DNA of 64,000 nucleotides from Cristatella mucedo. Lineage: Eukaryota; Bryozoa; Phylactolaemata; Cristatellidae. Position numbers and translations under genes: made by a program. Location of the stretch: contig WPIO01000053.1 in assembly GCA_009760855.2 (NCBI GenBank), positions 147,501-211,500 of the forward strand, in the 5' to 3' direction. Of the stretch, positions 35,985-47,505 are shown piece by piece. Position 1 is the stretch's first letter, and each line of letters opens with the position of its first letter. Below the pieces are notes generated by a model. It made no database searches, was not told the origin of the DNA, and saw only the letters and a program-made list of their open reading frames with translations.

Positions 35985-36090
35985 AATAAAAATATTACTA
36001 GCTGATTCAGCAGCCTCATTTGTCTAGCGACAGACGAGCCTTTACGGTTATCAATCACCACCGCCTGCAGCGGCAATAAAGGATGCGCCG
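35985..36090 (-). mobile_element. SINE-1 3' half, minus strand
   Basis: ACTAGCTGATTCAGCAGCCT and the complement of GGCTCTTCTGTCGCTA, then GCCTGCAGCGGCAATAAAGG. Confidence 0.75.
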
Positions 36091-36675
36091 CCTTAGCTTC
36101 TACGAGCTAACCAAGCGCATGAGCATCTGATCATCTGAGCATCTGACGACTGAGCATCTGATGACTGAGCATTCCCAATACTCGAATCCATCATCTGCAT
36201 AGACGTCACTCATTACCCATGTCGCTCAAGTCGCAGCGAATGCTTAAGATGCAGGATTGATGTTTTCCCTGTGTTACGCGCTCAAAAACATTATTGTAAC
36301 ACGTTGATCTAGATACACCGTTATTTATTTCCAATGATGAAGGTCATGTCGAATTCACAGCACATCATCTTATTTCCTTGGAGCCTCTTGAATCTGTGAA
36401 AGAGTAATAAATGCAGCACCGTGAAAGCCCGATGCACTTGGTGGCGATGGCATACTGTTTTGTATCTCAGATCATTCAAACAAATAAATTCCACCCATTC
36501 ATACCACACTGGGCAAGCACCGATGATAATTGCAGCGGGAATGGTGTATCAATACAAGTCAGACATTTAGTAAACCAACATGAAATATTTAGCTGACGGC
36601 TAGCTGATTTGATTGCTATAAGTCATAGACGATTTATAGCAACCACAAAACATAGCACCCAACTAAAATAGTCTT

Positions 36676-36840
36676 ATATATATATATATATATATTTAAT
36701 TCATTTGTATAGCACCCCAAGAGAACTAAATCTCTATTTAGGCGCTTCGCATATGCCTCAGGGCTCGAGCCCACGACCTCAGCCAAACCTTAGTTGGGGC
36801 GAGCACCTTAACCGCTCAACCAACCCAGCTCGGCCTTGCA
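36676..36840 (-). mobile_element. SINE-2, minus strand, with (TA)n tail
   Basis: A TATATA run (36676-36696) next to the tail complement (AGAACTAAATCTCTATTTAG), then GCATATGCCTCAGGGCTCGA and the head complement TTAACCGCTCAACCAACCC. Confidence 0.85.
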
Positions 36841-37320
36841 TTAGGAAGATACATTCTTCAAGCTCTATCGTGACGAATTCTTGTCTTTTTGTTGAATCAT
36901 TCTCATAAAATTAAGCTGAGTGGAAGTTCGGACGCACTTATTGTGTCTTTAGTGGGAAGTTAGCTGACACGTATTGAGTTTTTGTGCGAGCAGTCGCACA
37001 CCCGACGATCGAATCGACAACACAGCCGGAGCAGCATACCAACAATCGAAGAAAGCCTCGTGAGAGCTCACGGCCGTCATGACCGATCCAAGCCCAAGAG
37101 AATGTCACGGTATAGTATTGGGTCTGTTGCTCTGCTTGGTCGAATTCCGCCGATGCTCACACGGTACAGCTGACCCACCCCATCAACACTTTCCATGTGT
37201 TTGCATTTAACGAAGCTGAGGAGCACCAAACGATTGAAAGCCGAGCGCTTGCTATGCATGGCCTTCCATGGGCTTTTGATTCATCTTTGCTGTTTCCGTG
37301 TTACATAAAACTGTCCTTTA

Positions 37321-37476
<156 letters not shown>

Positions 37477-37479
37477 GCA

Positions 37480-38535
37480 CCCTTTCAGTGAAGATATGAT
37501 TGATCTCTTTGACTATTTTAGGATCGGATAAAACACGGATAGTGTGACCGTTTTAGATGTCGCAATGCCTCTTAAATAATGACAGATACTGTTTATTAAA
37601 AGACTTTAAAATTCTTGATATTATATAGCTCTTCAGTGTTGTCACTTTGTAAGGCGGAACGTGAACGAGGGATGACGGTATTGTTAGCAGTACAAGTCAG
37701 TGACATTCGCCTCAAGGAACATTGCAAAACACAATCTCCTGTCAATGGTACGAAGAACATTTAACGACGAAGAATATACGATTTCTTGCAATCTTAAATT
37801 CTGAAACTAAAAATTAATCTAGTGTTCCTTAGCTCTTTAGTGATTGTAGCCATAATTTTGCGTAACTTTTTAATGTCTAAAAATCGGATAGGAACATGTG
37901 CGAAGAAGGCACAGCTCCCTGTGATAAAAAGTCATACCCATCAACTGTACAAGGACATCACAGCGAATGCCGCCAGTGCAACTTGTGCTCTAAAGCCCGA
38001 AGACTATTGGCTCAGCTCATTGGATAACGAGTTACGAAAAGGAGCGAGTGAGGCTGGGGAAGGTGACGCCATATATCAACATGTCCGGAGCACGCAGATT
38101 CTAAAGCCTCGCTGCGGGGTTCATGCTTAAACGTAACCATGGCTTCGGTTTTCGACTCAAATTGGTTGCTCCCTGCGAATGCCTTATTTGGCAATGCGAG
38201 CACGTCAAAAAATGTATAGCGCTACCGACTGTAGAAGACTTCGTTGAAAAGGTGTGAGACGAATCGGTAATATTATGACAAATATCAATTATTCGAGATC
38301 GGGCAATTTAATTTTGGTCAAATGCCGCATAAAAGCTGTCGTCCCAAGATAGGCAGTGATGCTGGACTCGGCATTATTGTTTGAGTTGAATTGAGCTCAA
38401 GGTCACGGAGCCGTTGATGTATTCCATGACCGCTGTTGTACGCCTGTAACCCTCCCATGCTGTCAAATAAACTAGTCCACGTTATGGATACCGACTTGCT
38501 GTGCTAAGGTGTGAATGCTCTTCGTGAGCAACGAT
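37480..38535. other. No recognised feature
   Basis: No family match found. A 102-codon ORF at 37822-38130 (+) starts with a short hydrophobic stretch but has no homology I recognise. Confidence 0.35.
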
Positions 38536-38539
38536 GAGG

Positions 38540-39925
38540 TGAATGTCGCTGCTCTGCTGGATCTACCTGCAGCTCTGCTGGATCTACCTGGATCTACCTG
38601 CAGCTCCGCTGGATCTACCTGCTGCTCTGCTGGATCTACCTGCTGCCTTCGATACTATTGATCACAATATCCTACTTGAACGATTAAGAACAACGATTGG
38701 TCTGGAAGACAAGGCACTAGCGTAGTTCAACTCGTACTTGTTCGATGGGGTTCATTCCATGTCGTGTGGGGGTCAAGTTCATCCGGAAGACACTAGTCAC
38801 CTCTATTATCCCTCGAGGTTCCGTTCTTAGCGCTTTGCTGTATTCCATTTATACTAATCCTAAGAGAAAACAGATTCGGATCCATGGAATAAGCTATCAC
38901 TTATATGGTGACGATAATCAGCTATACTTGCCCTTCAGACCATCCGAATCTGCTGCAGCCACTGATAAACTGGAGGCTTTTTATTTGCAGACATTCGATC
39001 CTGAAGGTTGACACATTTCCTTAAACTAAACGACGATAAAAACGGAACTGCTGCTCTTGAGAGACCCCAAGCGCGCGCGGCTGGACTAACAAGCTTTGCT
39101 TTTTCATAGGTGATGCTGTTCCGCGATCATCACCGTGTGCTCAGAAATTAGGTGTCATTTTCGACAGCTGCTTAAATTTTGAAAGTTTATATAATAAGAC
39201 TGCTTCCACAGCAAGCCAACACGTCTGATCCCCTTTTAAGATTTAACTAACTCCTGGGTTCTTTCTCAGCTGGATTGTTGTGATTCTTTTTGGCTGGGCT
39301 GTCAAAATAAGCCACTACGACACTTCAGCTGGCTATGAATATTGCTGCAAGGCTAGCTTAATTTTCAAATCCTTGAGTTTTAACCGTGCGTCTCCTTGCT
39401 GAAAGAACTTAGTTGGCAGCCGGTTGATCAACAGATACAGAGCCAAGTTCGCAGGCTGACCCACAAGGACCAATACAGCTTGGTTATTTCATACCTAGCT
39501 GAACTGCCGCACCAGCTTAAGCCTCCTCGGGTTTTTTCTGATAGAAAAAACGAATTAGTTTTGCGTCCTTTTGCTTGAATACCGTTGGTGACCGAAGCTT
39601 TAGCTTGACAGTTTCTGGCCTGCGAAAGTCACTTCCGTAATTCTTACGCAACGAAATCTACTGTCCGTCTGATAGTTGTGGCAGATCCTTTCCAGTATTC
39701 CCGAGCTGATACTTCCATGTTACTCACAATATCTCTATAAACCCTCCTGACTCAGCCATGCTTCTCACTTTCTCTTTTCCGCCCGAGACGAAGTCTGTTG
39801 GCTACCGAATGCGTATCGAAAGCCGCTTACGCTGCGAGTGCACTACAGAAAACTGCCCTGTGCAACACCAACTTACTCTTTACGGCTTTTTAGAGTTAAA
39901 GACGGAAATACATACATAAATGCAT
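38540..39925 (+). mobile_element. LINE family B, long degenerate copy
   Basis: Reverse transcriptase palm motif A (PAAFDTIDHNILLERL) near 38645-38690, the YGDDNQLYL motif near 38905, SESAAATDKLEAF, then RLTHKDQYSLVISYLAELPH and the RMRIESRLRCEC-like end near 39830. Stops and frameshifts throughout. Confidence 0.88.
38543..38645 (+). repeat. Tandem repeat within LINE B palm motif
   Basis: Four to five near-identical copies of CTGGATCTACCTGCTGCTCTG (about 21 bp, coding LDLPAAL) directly before the AFDTIDH motif. Confidence 0.85.
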
Positions 39926-40525
39926 TCGTCGTTGCCAGGTTCTGGCTAGTACTGGCGCACCTGGGTATAGCACCTTGAGCGGCACCTACAAGTCACTACT
40001 CGCGATACAAGGCTCGGACGCAATCGTCGTACATTCGTCCCTCGTCGATTGCCAATACAGCGCCGTTACGAGCGCTGCGTTGGCGGCTCTCGTAACCCTA
40101 GTTCTGACCGGACGCAAACGCCGCTCACCGCGCTTGTAACCGCCAAGAGTAGGGTGGCAGAAAGGTGCATTGTGGGATGGGATGCTGGCCGTAGTTGCTG
40201 GGGTAGCTTGCTTGTTCCGTTGTGAGAGCGAGAAACCGTTCGCCCCCTCAATTGTGGCTGCTCTATATGCTATTTTAATATTCTCATATTTATATGTATT
40301 CTTATCTATCTTATTTATCATTTATGTTTATGTTATTATTGTATTTATTTTTTCACTGGTGGCTGAGCACTTTCTAAAGGCCCAACTCATAAAAACTAAA
40401 CGTCAGCGAGTGGCTATGCACGTCAGTAGAAAGCGCCGTAAGTAGAAGCTGGCAGATGACTGTAAGGCCTTTTCAACGATGCGGTCATCCTGGCTCCATT
40501 TTATTCACTCTACGTGAAGTCCGCG
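39926..40525. other. No recognised feature
   Basis: GC-rich stretch at 39990-40240, then AT-rich. A 91-codon + strand ORF (40170-40445) has a hydrophobic middle and a basic end, but its composition tracks local AT richness. I do not call it a gene. Confidence 0.35.
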
Positions 40526-40529
40526 TGAA

Positions 40530-40605
40530 ATATATCTATATATATATCTAATATAAATATCTAATATCTAATATATGAAATATATATATATATATATATA
40601 TATCG
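40530..40605. repeat. (TA)-rich microsatellite
   Basis: TATATCTA and ATATATAT runs. Confidence 0.9.
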
Positions 40606-40686
40606 GCTATATCGAACGTGGGCGTGCAGAGACAAACGACGAGTGTGCGGAGGGTGCTGTTGAAACGTCGGCGCCAGCTAAACAAC

Positions 40687-40790
40687 GTCTGTAACACTGT
40701 CACGTCCGTAACACAGTAACGCCTGTAACACTATAACGTCTGTAACACGGTCATGTCCGTAACACGGTAACGTCTGTAACACTGTTTGTA
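40687..40790 (+). repeat. 17-bp minisatellite, about six units
   Basis: Unit close to GTCTGTAACACTGTCAC, with variants at three or four positions. The GTCTG and GTCCG forms partly alternate, suggesting a 34-bp higher-order unit. Confidence 0.88.
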
Positions 40791-40984
40791 GCACTCGTTC
40801 TGACCGCTGCCTTCCGATCGAGCTGAGCTCCGCCAGCGGAGACGCTCGAGCGAACTCTCGTTACGCTAATGCTGCAGTAAATGTGCATGCAAATGCAATG
40901 AAAATGTCGCACATTTTTAGCGCACCCGAACCAAATTTTTATATCTCAGTCAAGACACATCGACGAGGTGTGATTGTAATGCCT

Positions 40985-41085
40985 AGTCGTTCAGGTGCTC
41001 GTCCCGACCAAGGCCTGACCGAGGTCGTGGGCCCCGTGGCATATGTGAAGCGCGTAAATAGAGATTAAGTTCTCGTATGGCGCAA
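40985..41085 (+). mobile_element. SINE-2, partial
   Basis: CAGGTGCTCGTCCCGACCAA, GACCGAGGTCGTGGGCCCCG, GGCATATGTGAAGCG and GAGATTAAGTTCTCGTATGG. Confidence 0.8.
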
Positions 41086-41301
41086 AAGAATGCAAAACGC
41101 AAAATAATTGCAAAAGAATTATTTGAATACATAATTCACTATAGAAAAGTTGGTAATGAGTCCGTAATCCCTTACAGAATGAAATAATTTTTGCCTTTTC
41201 TTGGCCAACGAGAGAAAGATGGCTATTGATACTTTGCAATCTCAACCTAGACTGAGAGCATTTGCATTCGGCTACCAAAAATCCTCTTTTAAAAGCTGGA
41301 G

Positions 41302-41525
41302 CAATGTATATAGCTAATATATAATATAATATAGCAATGTATATAACTTAATATCTAGTATAATATAGCATAGCATGTAAGCTATTATATATTGTAATAT
41401 AGCAATGTAAATAAGCTGATAGGCAATATAATACAGCAAAGTATATAACCTAATATACAATACAATTTAGCAATTTATATAATCTAAAATATAATATAAT
41501 ATAGCAATTTATATAAGTTAACGTA
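41302..41525. repeat. 34-bp AT-rich minisatellite, about six and a half units
   Basis: Each unit begins AGCAATGTATATAA or close to it and ends TATAATAT. Five consecutive units are exactly 34 bases with point differences only. Confidence 0.9.
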
Positions 41526-41534
41526 TATAGGCTT

Positions 41535-41815
41535 TACATAAGCTCCGTCTGTAACTCTACAAAGCCACAAAGGCTATGTAGGTGTTACCCAGGAGAGTTT
41601 TGTTTAGCGAACTCACAGCCTAAGCGGCTTTCGGTACTCATTCGGTAGCCAACAGACTTTATCTCACGTGACAAAGAGGAAGTGGGAAACATAGCAGAGT
41701 CAGGAAAGCAGTTGAGGTAGTGAGTAGCATGGAGGCACCAACTCAGGATCGCTGGAAAGGATGTGCCACAGTCAGCAGCAGGAGATTAGTTGTCGTTGCG
41801 TAAGAATCGTAGACG
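41535..41815 (-). mobile_element. LINE family B 3' end, minus strand
   Basis: CTCCGTCTGTAACTCTACAA, CACAGCCTAAGCGGCTTTCG and CATTCGGTAGCCAACAGAC are the complement of the family B ORF end. Confidence 0.88.
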
Positions 41816-42100
41816 TGAGCTCAATAGTTTAAGACGCAGCGAGACTTAAAATAGTGGTATTTGAGTGTAAAGCACGCCAATGCAGTCACATATGAACGCG
41901 AACTTTGATTGGCTAGAATAAGTTGCAGAGGTGCGGCACGAACCTGATCTGTAAGTCTTCTCATAGCCGTATCCCTACGCAGCAGAATAAACCAGCGCCA
42001 CAGTTCTTTTTGGACCATGCACCAATGCATCCACGATCTTCTTTTATGCAGGATCCATAACAACGCGCAGATTCTGTGCATGAACCGTTTAGCAATTACT

Positions 42101-42355
42101 TCAATTTTTCAACTCGAAGATAAACTGCGTTTCAGCCGACTTAATTCCAATGCGCTCACGAAGCAATCGAAGCTGAAGCCGAGCTAAAGAAGTGCGATTG
42201 CGAGAGATTCTAATCAAATGGATCCCCTCCGAACTCGTACCTTTCTTTTCGATTAGCGCGTCTTCACCTGTCTGGACGCTGTCATCTGATTCCACTGCAA
42301 GCACCACCGTGTGCGTCAGCAGCAAAGCGCAGAGGAGTGCATAGAAGTTCGCCAT
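42101..42355 (-). CDS. Putative secreted small protein, 84 aa
   Basis: The ORF begins MANFYALLCALLLTHTVVLA: a short N-region, a hydrophobic core and small residues before VESDD, a typical signal peptide (seen). A TATATTTA box lies about 40 bases before the ATG on the same strand, at 42391-42400. The rest is charged (EKKG, RLQLRLLRERIG) with no domain I recognise and no cysteine in the mature part. It may be a complete gene or only a first exon. No repeat family overlaps it. Confidence 0.45.
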   Translation of the reverse strand: MANFYALLCALLLTHTVVLAVESDDSVQTGEDALIEKKGTSSEGIHLIRISRNRTSLARLQLRLLRERIGIKSAETQFIFELKN

Positions 42356-42390
42356 GATACCAGTGGTTTAGTGTAAACGAGAATGGGTCC

Positions 42391-42400
42391 GCAATAAATA
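42391..42400 (-). promoter_or_regulatory. Candidate TATA box for the 84-aa ORF
   Basis: Complement reads TCTATATTTATT, about 40 bases upstream of the ATG at 42355. Confidence 0.35.
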
Positions 42401-42679
42401 TAGAACTGCCTACCCGGCCTTCTCCGTTTCATGGAAATGCTGTCACGTGTTCTATGGTGACTCCTTCGTGATTCAGACCAGCGCCAGTGCAACCGAAACT
42501 ATAGAGGGACGGGCTATTTTTCGCTCAACCTCTCTGCCCTAGTTTCGCCGCCACATGGCTCTCCCAGAGGCCAAGGTCAGAGGAAACGCTGCTTGATACA
42601 CCAGTTTATAACTGTAAGCACCTTATCGCACAAGCGGTGAGACCTGAAAGTAGTGAGTTATAAATGAAATTGTAATTAT

Positions 42680-42792
42680 TATAGTAGTAATAATAATACA
42701 TCTGTATAGTGCTCTTGGAGAATTAAATCTCTTCTTGGGCACTTTACATATGCTGCACAGAAAGCATAGTCAAATAGTTAATAAAAAAACTG
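42680..42792 (-). mobile_element. LINE family A tail, minus strand
   Basis: TAGTAATAATAATACATCTG, then the complement of the terminal hairpin (GAGAATTAAATCTCTTCTTG) and a short 3' UTR. Confidence 0.75.
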
Positions 42793-42869
42793 AACCAAGC
42801 GAAGATCCCTGAGGTAATCCATATTTCAGTAGTTCCTCAGATGATCTTTGTCAATCCACATCAATAGTT

Positions 42870-43310
42870 CAGTATCAAGCTTTTCGGAATCCAACAGTCT
42901 AGAAATACCTCGTACAAACCTCAAATCCTTTGGAGACCGCTCATTTAGTTCGTTTGCTCCCAAAGCCTGGAACTCCCTCCCGACCTGCGTCAGAACATCC
43001 CCTGACCTGACCACATTTAAAAGGAACTTAAAAACACACCTATTTAGGACAGCATTTAATGGGTCCCTGCGATTCGTGCTTGATGTGCTTATGCGTACTG
43101 AAACTGTGCATGCTGCCACTAACCACATTTGCATGCTGACCCTGGGCATGTCACCCCTAACCATATTATTCATTTTGTTTTTTTTCAAGCAGGATTTTAC
43201 TTACCATTCAATTGCATTTCCCTTTGCAGCAAATGTAAAGCGCCTAGAAAGAGATTAAGTTCTCTGAGGGCGCTTTATTAAGTGCATTATTATTATTATT
43301 ATTATTATTA
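42870..43310 (+). mobile_element. LINE family A, 3' end
   Basis: SFSESNSLEIPRTNLKSFGD, AWNSLPTCVRTSPDLTTFKR, full 3' UTR, terminal hairpin and a TTATTATTATT tail at 43287-43311. Among the least decayed copies. Confidence 0.92.
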
Positions 43311-43374
43311 TTAATACTGCCAAAGCAAAGAACTCCAAACCTACTGAAATCGTGACATACCCTTGCTTGACGAG

Positions 43375-43560
43375 ATTTCACACTTACGTGCTGACCCTGT
43401 GCATATCACCCCTAACCATGCTATTCTTGTTGTTTATTGAGCATGCTACCACTAACCATTCGATGGTGTTTCCTTTGCAGCAAATAAAAAACGCCTAGAA
43501 AGAGATTGAGTTCTCTGAGGGGGCTTCATCAAGTGAGTTATTATTACTACTATTATTATT
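43375..43560 (+). mobile_element. LINE family A tail
   Basis: GTGCTGACCCTGTGCATATC, a terminal hairpin and a TTATTACTACTATTATTATT tail. Absent from the second duplication copy. Confidence 0.8.
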
Positions 43561-43805
43561 TACAAAAGCTATTAACCTGATTGCTACTCACTACATTTGT
43601 CGTGAGCTGTAAAATTATCTTAAAGTCCTTTATTGCCTTTATTTCCTGCAAATTTGTAGAATTGCATTATTCAATTTTAACTATGAGCGAGCATCTTGCA
43701 GCAACTGGCACTCTCATAGTAAAGCAGTTGATTAGAAAGTTATCTCCCCGTTCCCTCATTTTGGACTCTCATCATAGCTGTATCGTATGTACTTATTATA
43801 AATAC

Positions 43806-43866
43806 ATCACAAAGGACTCCATTTTAAAGTGATGCCAAGGACTCCATTTTAAAGTGATGCTAAGGA
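43806..43866 (+). repeat. 30-bp direct duplication
   Basis: Two adjacent copies of AAGGACTCCATTTTAAAGTG plus ATGCC/ATGCT. The second segmental copy (about 51395) has only one. Confidence 0.88.
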
Positions 43867-43924
43867 CGGGCAAGCGGACAAACTAACGAGCCAAGACGCC
43901 TAGCTTAATATAAGGAGATCATTA

Positions 43925-44175
43925 TAGGGAGAAAATGTAAATATGATCCCTAGACAGAGTTGGGTTCTCTGAGGGTGCTGTAAAAACGTGTTATTATTAT
44001 AGGAATGCTGACTCTATGCATGTCATCCATAACCGTGTTATTCCTGTTGTTTATTCAGCACACTACCATAAACCATTCGATCGTACTTCCTTTGCAGCAA
44101 ATGTAAAGTGCCAAGAAAAAGATTTTTTCTCCGAGGGCGCTATATCAAGTGTATTATTAATATATTATTATTATA
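43925..44175 (+). mobile_element. LINE family A tails, two
   Basis: A short tail ending at 44000 (GTTATTATTAT) and another with more 3' UTR ending near 44172 (TTATTAATATATTATTATTA). Confidence 0.75.
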
Positions 44176-44694
44176 TGAGCTTAAATTGTATGTGCTTTCA
44201 ATAATTGTATCGCACGCATTTTCCGGCATATTTACAGCTTTCAGAAAATGAGTGCTCAATTAGGGCTTCGTGCAAACGTTTTATGGCTATCATTTCACAT
44301 GTCTCTTACGGTATAACATTTCAAAAGCCCGCTAAAGTAAGAAGCATAGATGTTAGACTGCACATAAGCTATTATTGATAATGATAATACATTTAATATA
44401 GCGCCTTCAGTGAACTCGGTCTCTTTCTAGGCACTTTATGTTTACACACCTCCCCTATGTAAGTCCAACAAAAATCGTTGCCGATTCGAAAACCTGTAAC
44501 GGTTACTGGAAGGTTAGCCCGTGAAATTTGCATTTATAAATGAAAATGACTAAAAACACAAGGAAAATTGAAAAACGAATTGAAAATTATTAGCTTTGAA
44601 GTACGCATGTCCCGCAAATGCGCCACCGTTGATTTGCGAGCCGGAACTGACCAAGGGGAAGACAACCCGAGAAAGATATTAATGCGAATGTAAC

Positions 44695-46290
44695 GTATCG
44701 CCGTCTGTAACTCCAAAAAGCCATACAGACTATGTGGGTGTTACGAAGGAGAGTTTTGTGCAGCGAAGTCACAGCCTAAACGGCTTACGGTGCGCATTCG
44801 GTAGCCAACAGACTTCGTCTTACGCAACAAAGAAAATATGGGAAGCACAGAGAGTCAGGAGAGCAGCTGGGGTAGTGAGTAGCGTGGAAGTAGCAGCTCA
44901 GGACCGCTGATAAGGATGAGCCATAGTCGGCGGCAGCAGAGTAGTTGTCGTTGCGTAAGAATTGTGAAAGGGAGTTCAACAGTCTAGGACCTGCAGAGCT
45001 AAAGCTTCTGTCCCAACGGTCTTTAAGCGCAGGAACGGAACAGCTAATTTATTGTCCACACAGGACCTGAGGGCGCGAACAGGCTGAAACTGATGCAGCA
45101 GGTCAGCTAGGTACGAAGGAGCCACGCCGTGGCGGGCCTTGTGGGTCAGCGTAAGAACTTTGCTCTATATCCGTTTATCAACCGGCATCCATCCTAGCTC
45201 TTTTAGTAAAGGAGTCACGTGGCCAAACCTTTGGGACTTGTAAACTAGCCTCGCAGCCATATTCATAACCATTTGCAGTGGAATAGTTGCTTTTTGGTAG
45301 CCCAGCCAAAAGGGAATTACAACAATCAAGCCAAGACAGAACTATTGAGCTATTTAAATTGTTTACAAGCCACTGTGGAAGACAGCTCCTAATCTTGGAT
45401 AGGGATCGGGCTCGATGGCTAGCTGTCGAAGCAGTCTTCTGAATGAAGCTTTACAATTTAGGCAGCTGTCAAAAACAACACCTAAATTTCGAGCACGTGG
45501 TGATGGTCACACAACAGCATTGCTTATTAGAAGAGCAAAGCCTTTTAATCTAGCCACACGTTTAGGGTGTCCTATGAGCAGAAGTTCAGTTTTATCGTCA
45601 TTTAGTTTCATGAAATTTTCCACCATCCAGGATCGAATGTTGGCAAGGCAAGCATTCAGTTTATCAGTTGCTGCAGCAGATTCCGACGGCTTGAATGAAA
45701 AATAAAACTGGGTATCGTCAGCATTGTAGTTCGATTGCATGCGGGCTGGTACCGCTCCTTTCCTCAGCAGCTGGTGGGAGCATCCCCGAGAGGGGCCTGT
45801 GCACAGCTGTGGTCAGCTTCTAATGAGGCGTTGACACAGGAGGATGACCCGCTGGTGAACAGATGGTGGATTCACCATCAGGTTCGGTCAAGGGACAGCC
45901 CGAGGCGAGGAGAAGAGTAGAGTAGGAGAAGGGGCCGAAGGGAGCCGTGCGCTCTTGGGCTCCGTGCGTTGGTAATAAACTGTCGGTGTTGGCCATCTGC
46001 TGGCTCTCTGCTGTGCGAACAAACGACAAGCATAAAAGTGATATCCTATTCCAGGGGCCTTAATCACTTTTCTCAGAGGTTGAGTATAATTGGAGAACAG
46101 CAAGAGACCGACGACGGACCCTTGAGGGACTCCACAGCTGACCAATCTCGTGGGTGAGACCTGACCCCCACACACCACGGATTAAACACGATAAGACAAG
46201 TACGAGTTAAAACACGTCAGCGCCTCGTCTGCCAGACTGATCGTTGTTCTCAATCGTTCATGTAGGACATCGTGATCAACGGTATCGATG
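44695..46290 (-). mobile_element. LINE family B, long copy, minus strand
   Basis: Read leftwards: SCGVPQGSVVGLLLFSNYTQ (near 46130), ADDTQFYFSFKPSESAAATD (near 45700), FMKLNDDKTELLLIGHPKRV (near 45590), and the RMRT.SRL end near 44760. Several frameshifts. The most complete palm region in the window. Confidence 0.92.
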
Positions 46291-46570
46291 CGCAATAGAT
46301 TATTTAAGTCACTAATTCAAATTTCACAATAATAAGACCAAGCTGAGAAAATTAACGAAAGTGAAAATGCACCAAACGTTGACGGGAATGTCACATCTCT
46401 AGCTCTGCTAGATCTGTCTGCTGCCTTCGAAACCAATCGATCACGATGTTTCTGCTTGAACGATTGAGAACAACGATCGGTCTGGCAGACGAGGCGCTGA
46501 CGTGCTTTAACTCGTACTTGTCTTATCGTGTTTAATCCGTGGTGTGTGGGGGTCAGGTCTCACCGACGAG
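46115..46570. repeat. Inverted pair of LINE B fragments
   Basis: 46115-46290 and 46395-46570 are inverted copies of one LINE B segment (near-identical GAACGATTGAGAACAACGAT, CGTACTTGTCTTATCGTGTT), with about 105 bases between. Confidence 0.88.
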
Positions 46571-46590
46571 ATTGGTCAGCTCGAAGTATT
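46385..46590 (+). mobile_element. LINE family B palm fragment, plus strand
   Basis: LALLDLSAAFE, then NDREQRSVWQ in shifted frames. It ends at CGAGATTGGTCAGCT, the same point at which its inverted partner passes 46145. Confidence 0.85.
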
Positions 46591-46877
46591 ACTACCTGCG
46601 GATCACTTCGAAACAGCCGATATGGGCAGATGAGCGGTGCATATGATGCACCCCAGATGGGCGGTGCATCGACAAATTCAGTTTTTGGATCAGTCGCAGA
46701 TCCAGCACACAACTCGCCCAGCCTGCGAAGCTTGGCTCCCGATGCCGATTTCCATGGGGAGCCGCTCGACCGTGCAGATCAAAGGCTCGCTGTTTCTGCT
46801 TCCGCCAGTTTATGGATGGCCCTCCGATTGGAGCGTGTGCGATCGAAGGCCGCTTGTAGCTCAGCGATGACGTGTAC

Positions 46878-47205
46878 TAATGATGATAAAACACTTGATA
46901 AAGTCCCCTCAGAGAACTCAATCTCTTTCTAGGCACTTTACATTTGCTGCAAAGAGAAACGCGATTGAATGGTGAGTAATATCATGCTTGATGAACAACA
47001 TGAATAACATGGTTAGGGGTGACATGCACAGGGTCAGCATGCAAGTGTGGTTAGTGGCAGGATGCATAGTGTCAGCACGCATAAGCACACTCTGCTGGCT
47101 ACCAAATGTTTACCGGAAGTCGCTTAGGCTGTGAGTGCGCTATGCACAACTCTTCTGTGTAACATCATACAGTCTTTGTGGAGTTACAGACGAAGATACA
47201 GGTAC
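46878..47205. mobile_element. LINE A tail (-) joined to LINE B end (+)
   Basis: 46878-47095 is a minus-strand family A 3' end. 47095-47205 is a plus-strand family B end (TACCAAATGTTTACCGGAAG). The pair interrupts the first duplication copy at GACGTGTACTAATG. Confidence 0.85.
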
Positions 47206-47505
47206 AGAGACAGAACCAATGTAATAATGCACTGGCCTACCTATGTCTATTCCTGTGATGTGAATTTACGGAGCTATGTAATGTAATGTACCTCCGCCTG
47301 TAGCTTCACAAAGTCACACAGACTACGTGGGTGTCGCGAAGGAGAGTCATACGTGGCCTGCTCCAATCCTGGGCGGCTCTCGGTACGCGTGCAGCTGATT
47401 GAGGAAACAAAGGTCGCGGCGCCGCCTCAGCTCTGAGGGGAGGAGCTCAGCTTGTGCGCTCCCGCTTTTACTAGCCGCTACTACAGCTGAAACGAGCAAG
47501 ATCGT

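Noticed and set aside
36321-36509. Minus-strand ORF followed by AATAAATAA, as a possible 3' exon
   Set aside because: No homology recognised and no acceptor I would trust; it may be real but I cannot support it.
47213-47505. Promoter of the 124-aa ORF
   Set aside because: Much of this stretch is an old minus-strand LINE B end, and there is no clear TATA box or initiator. Duplication alone does not make it a promoter.
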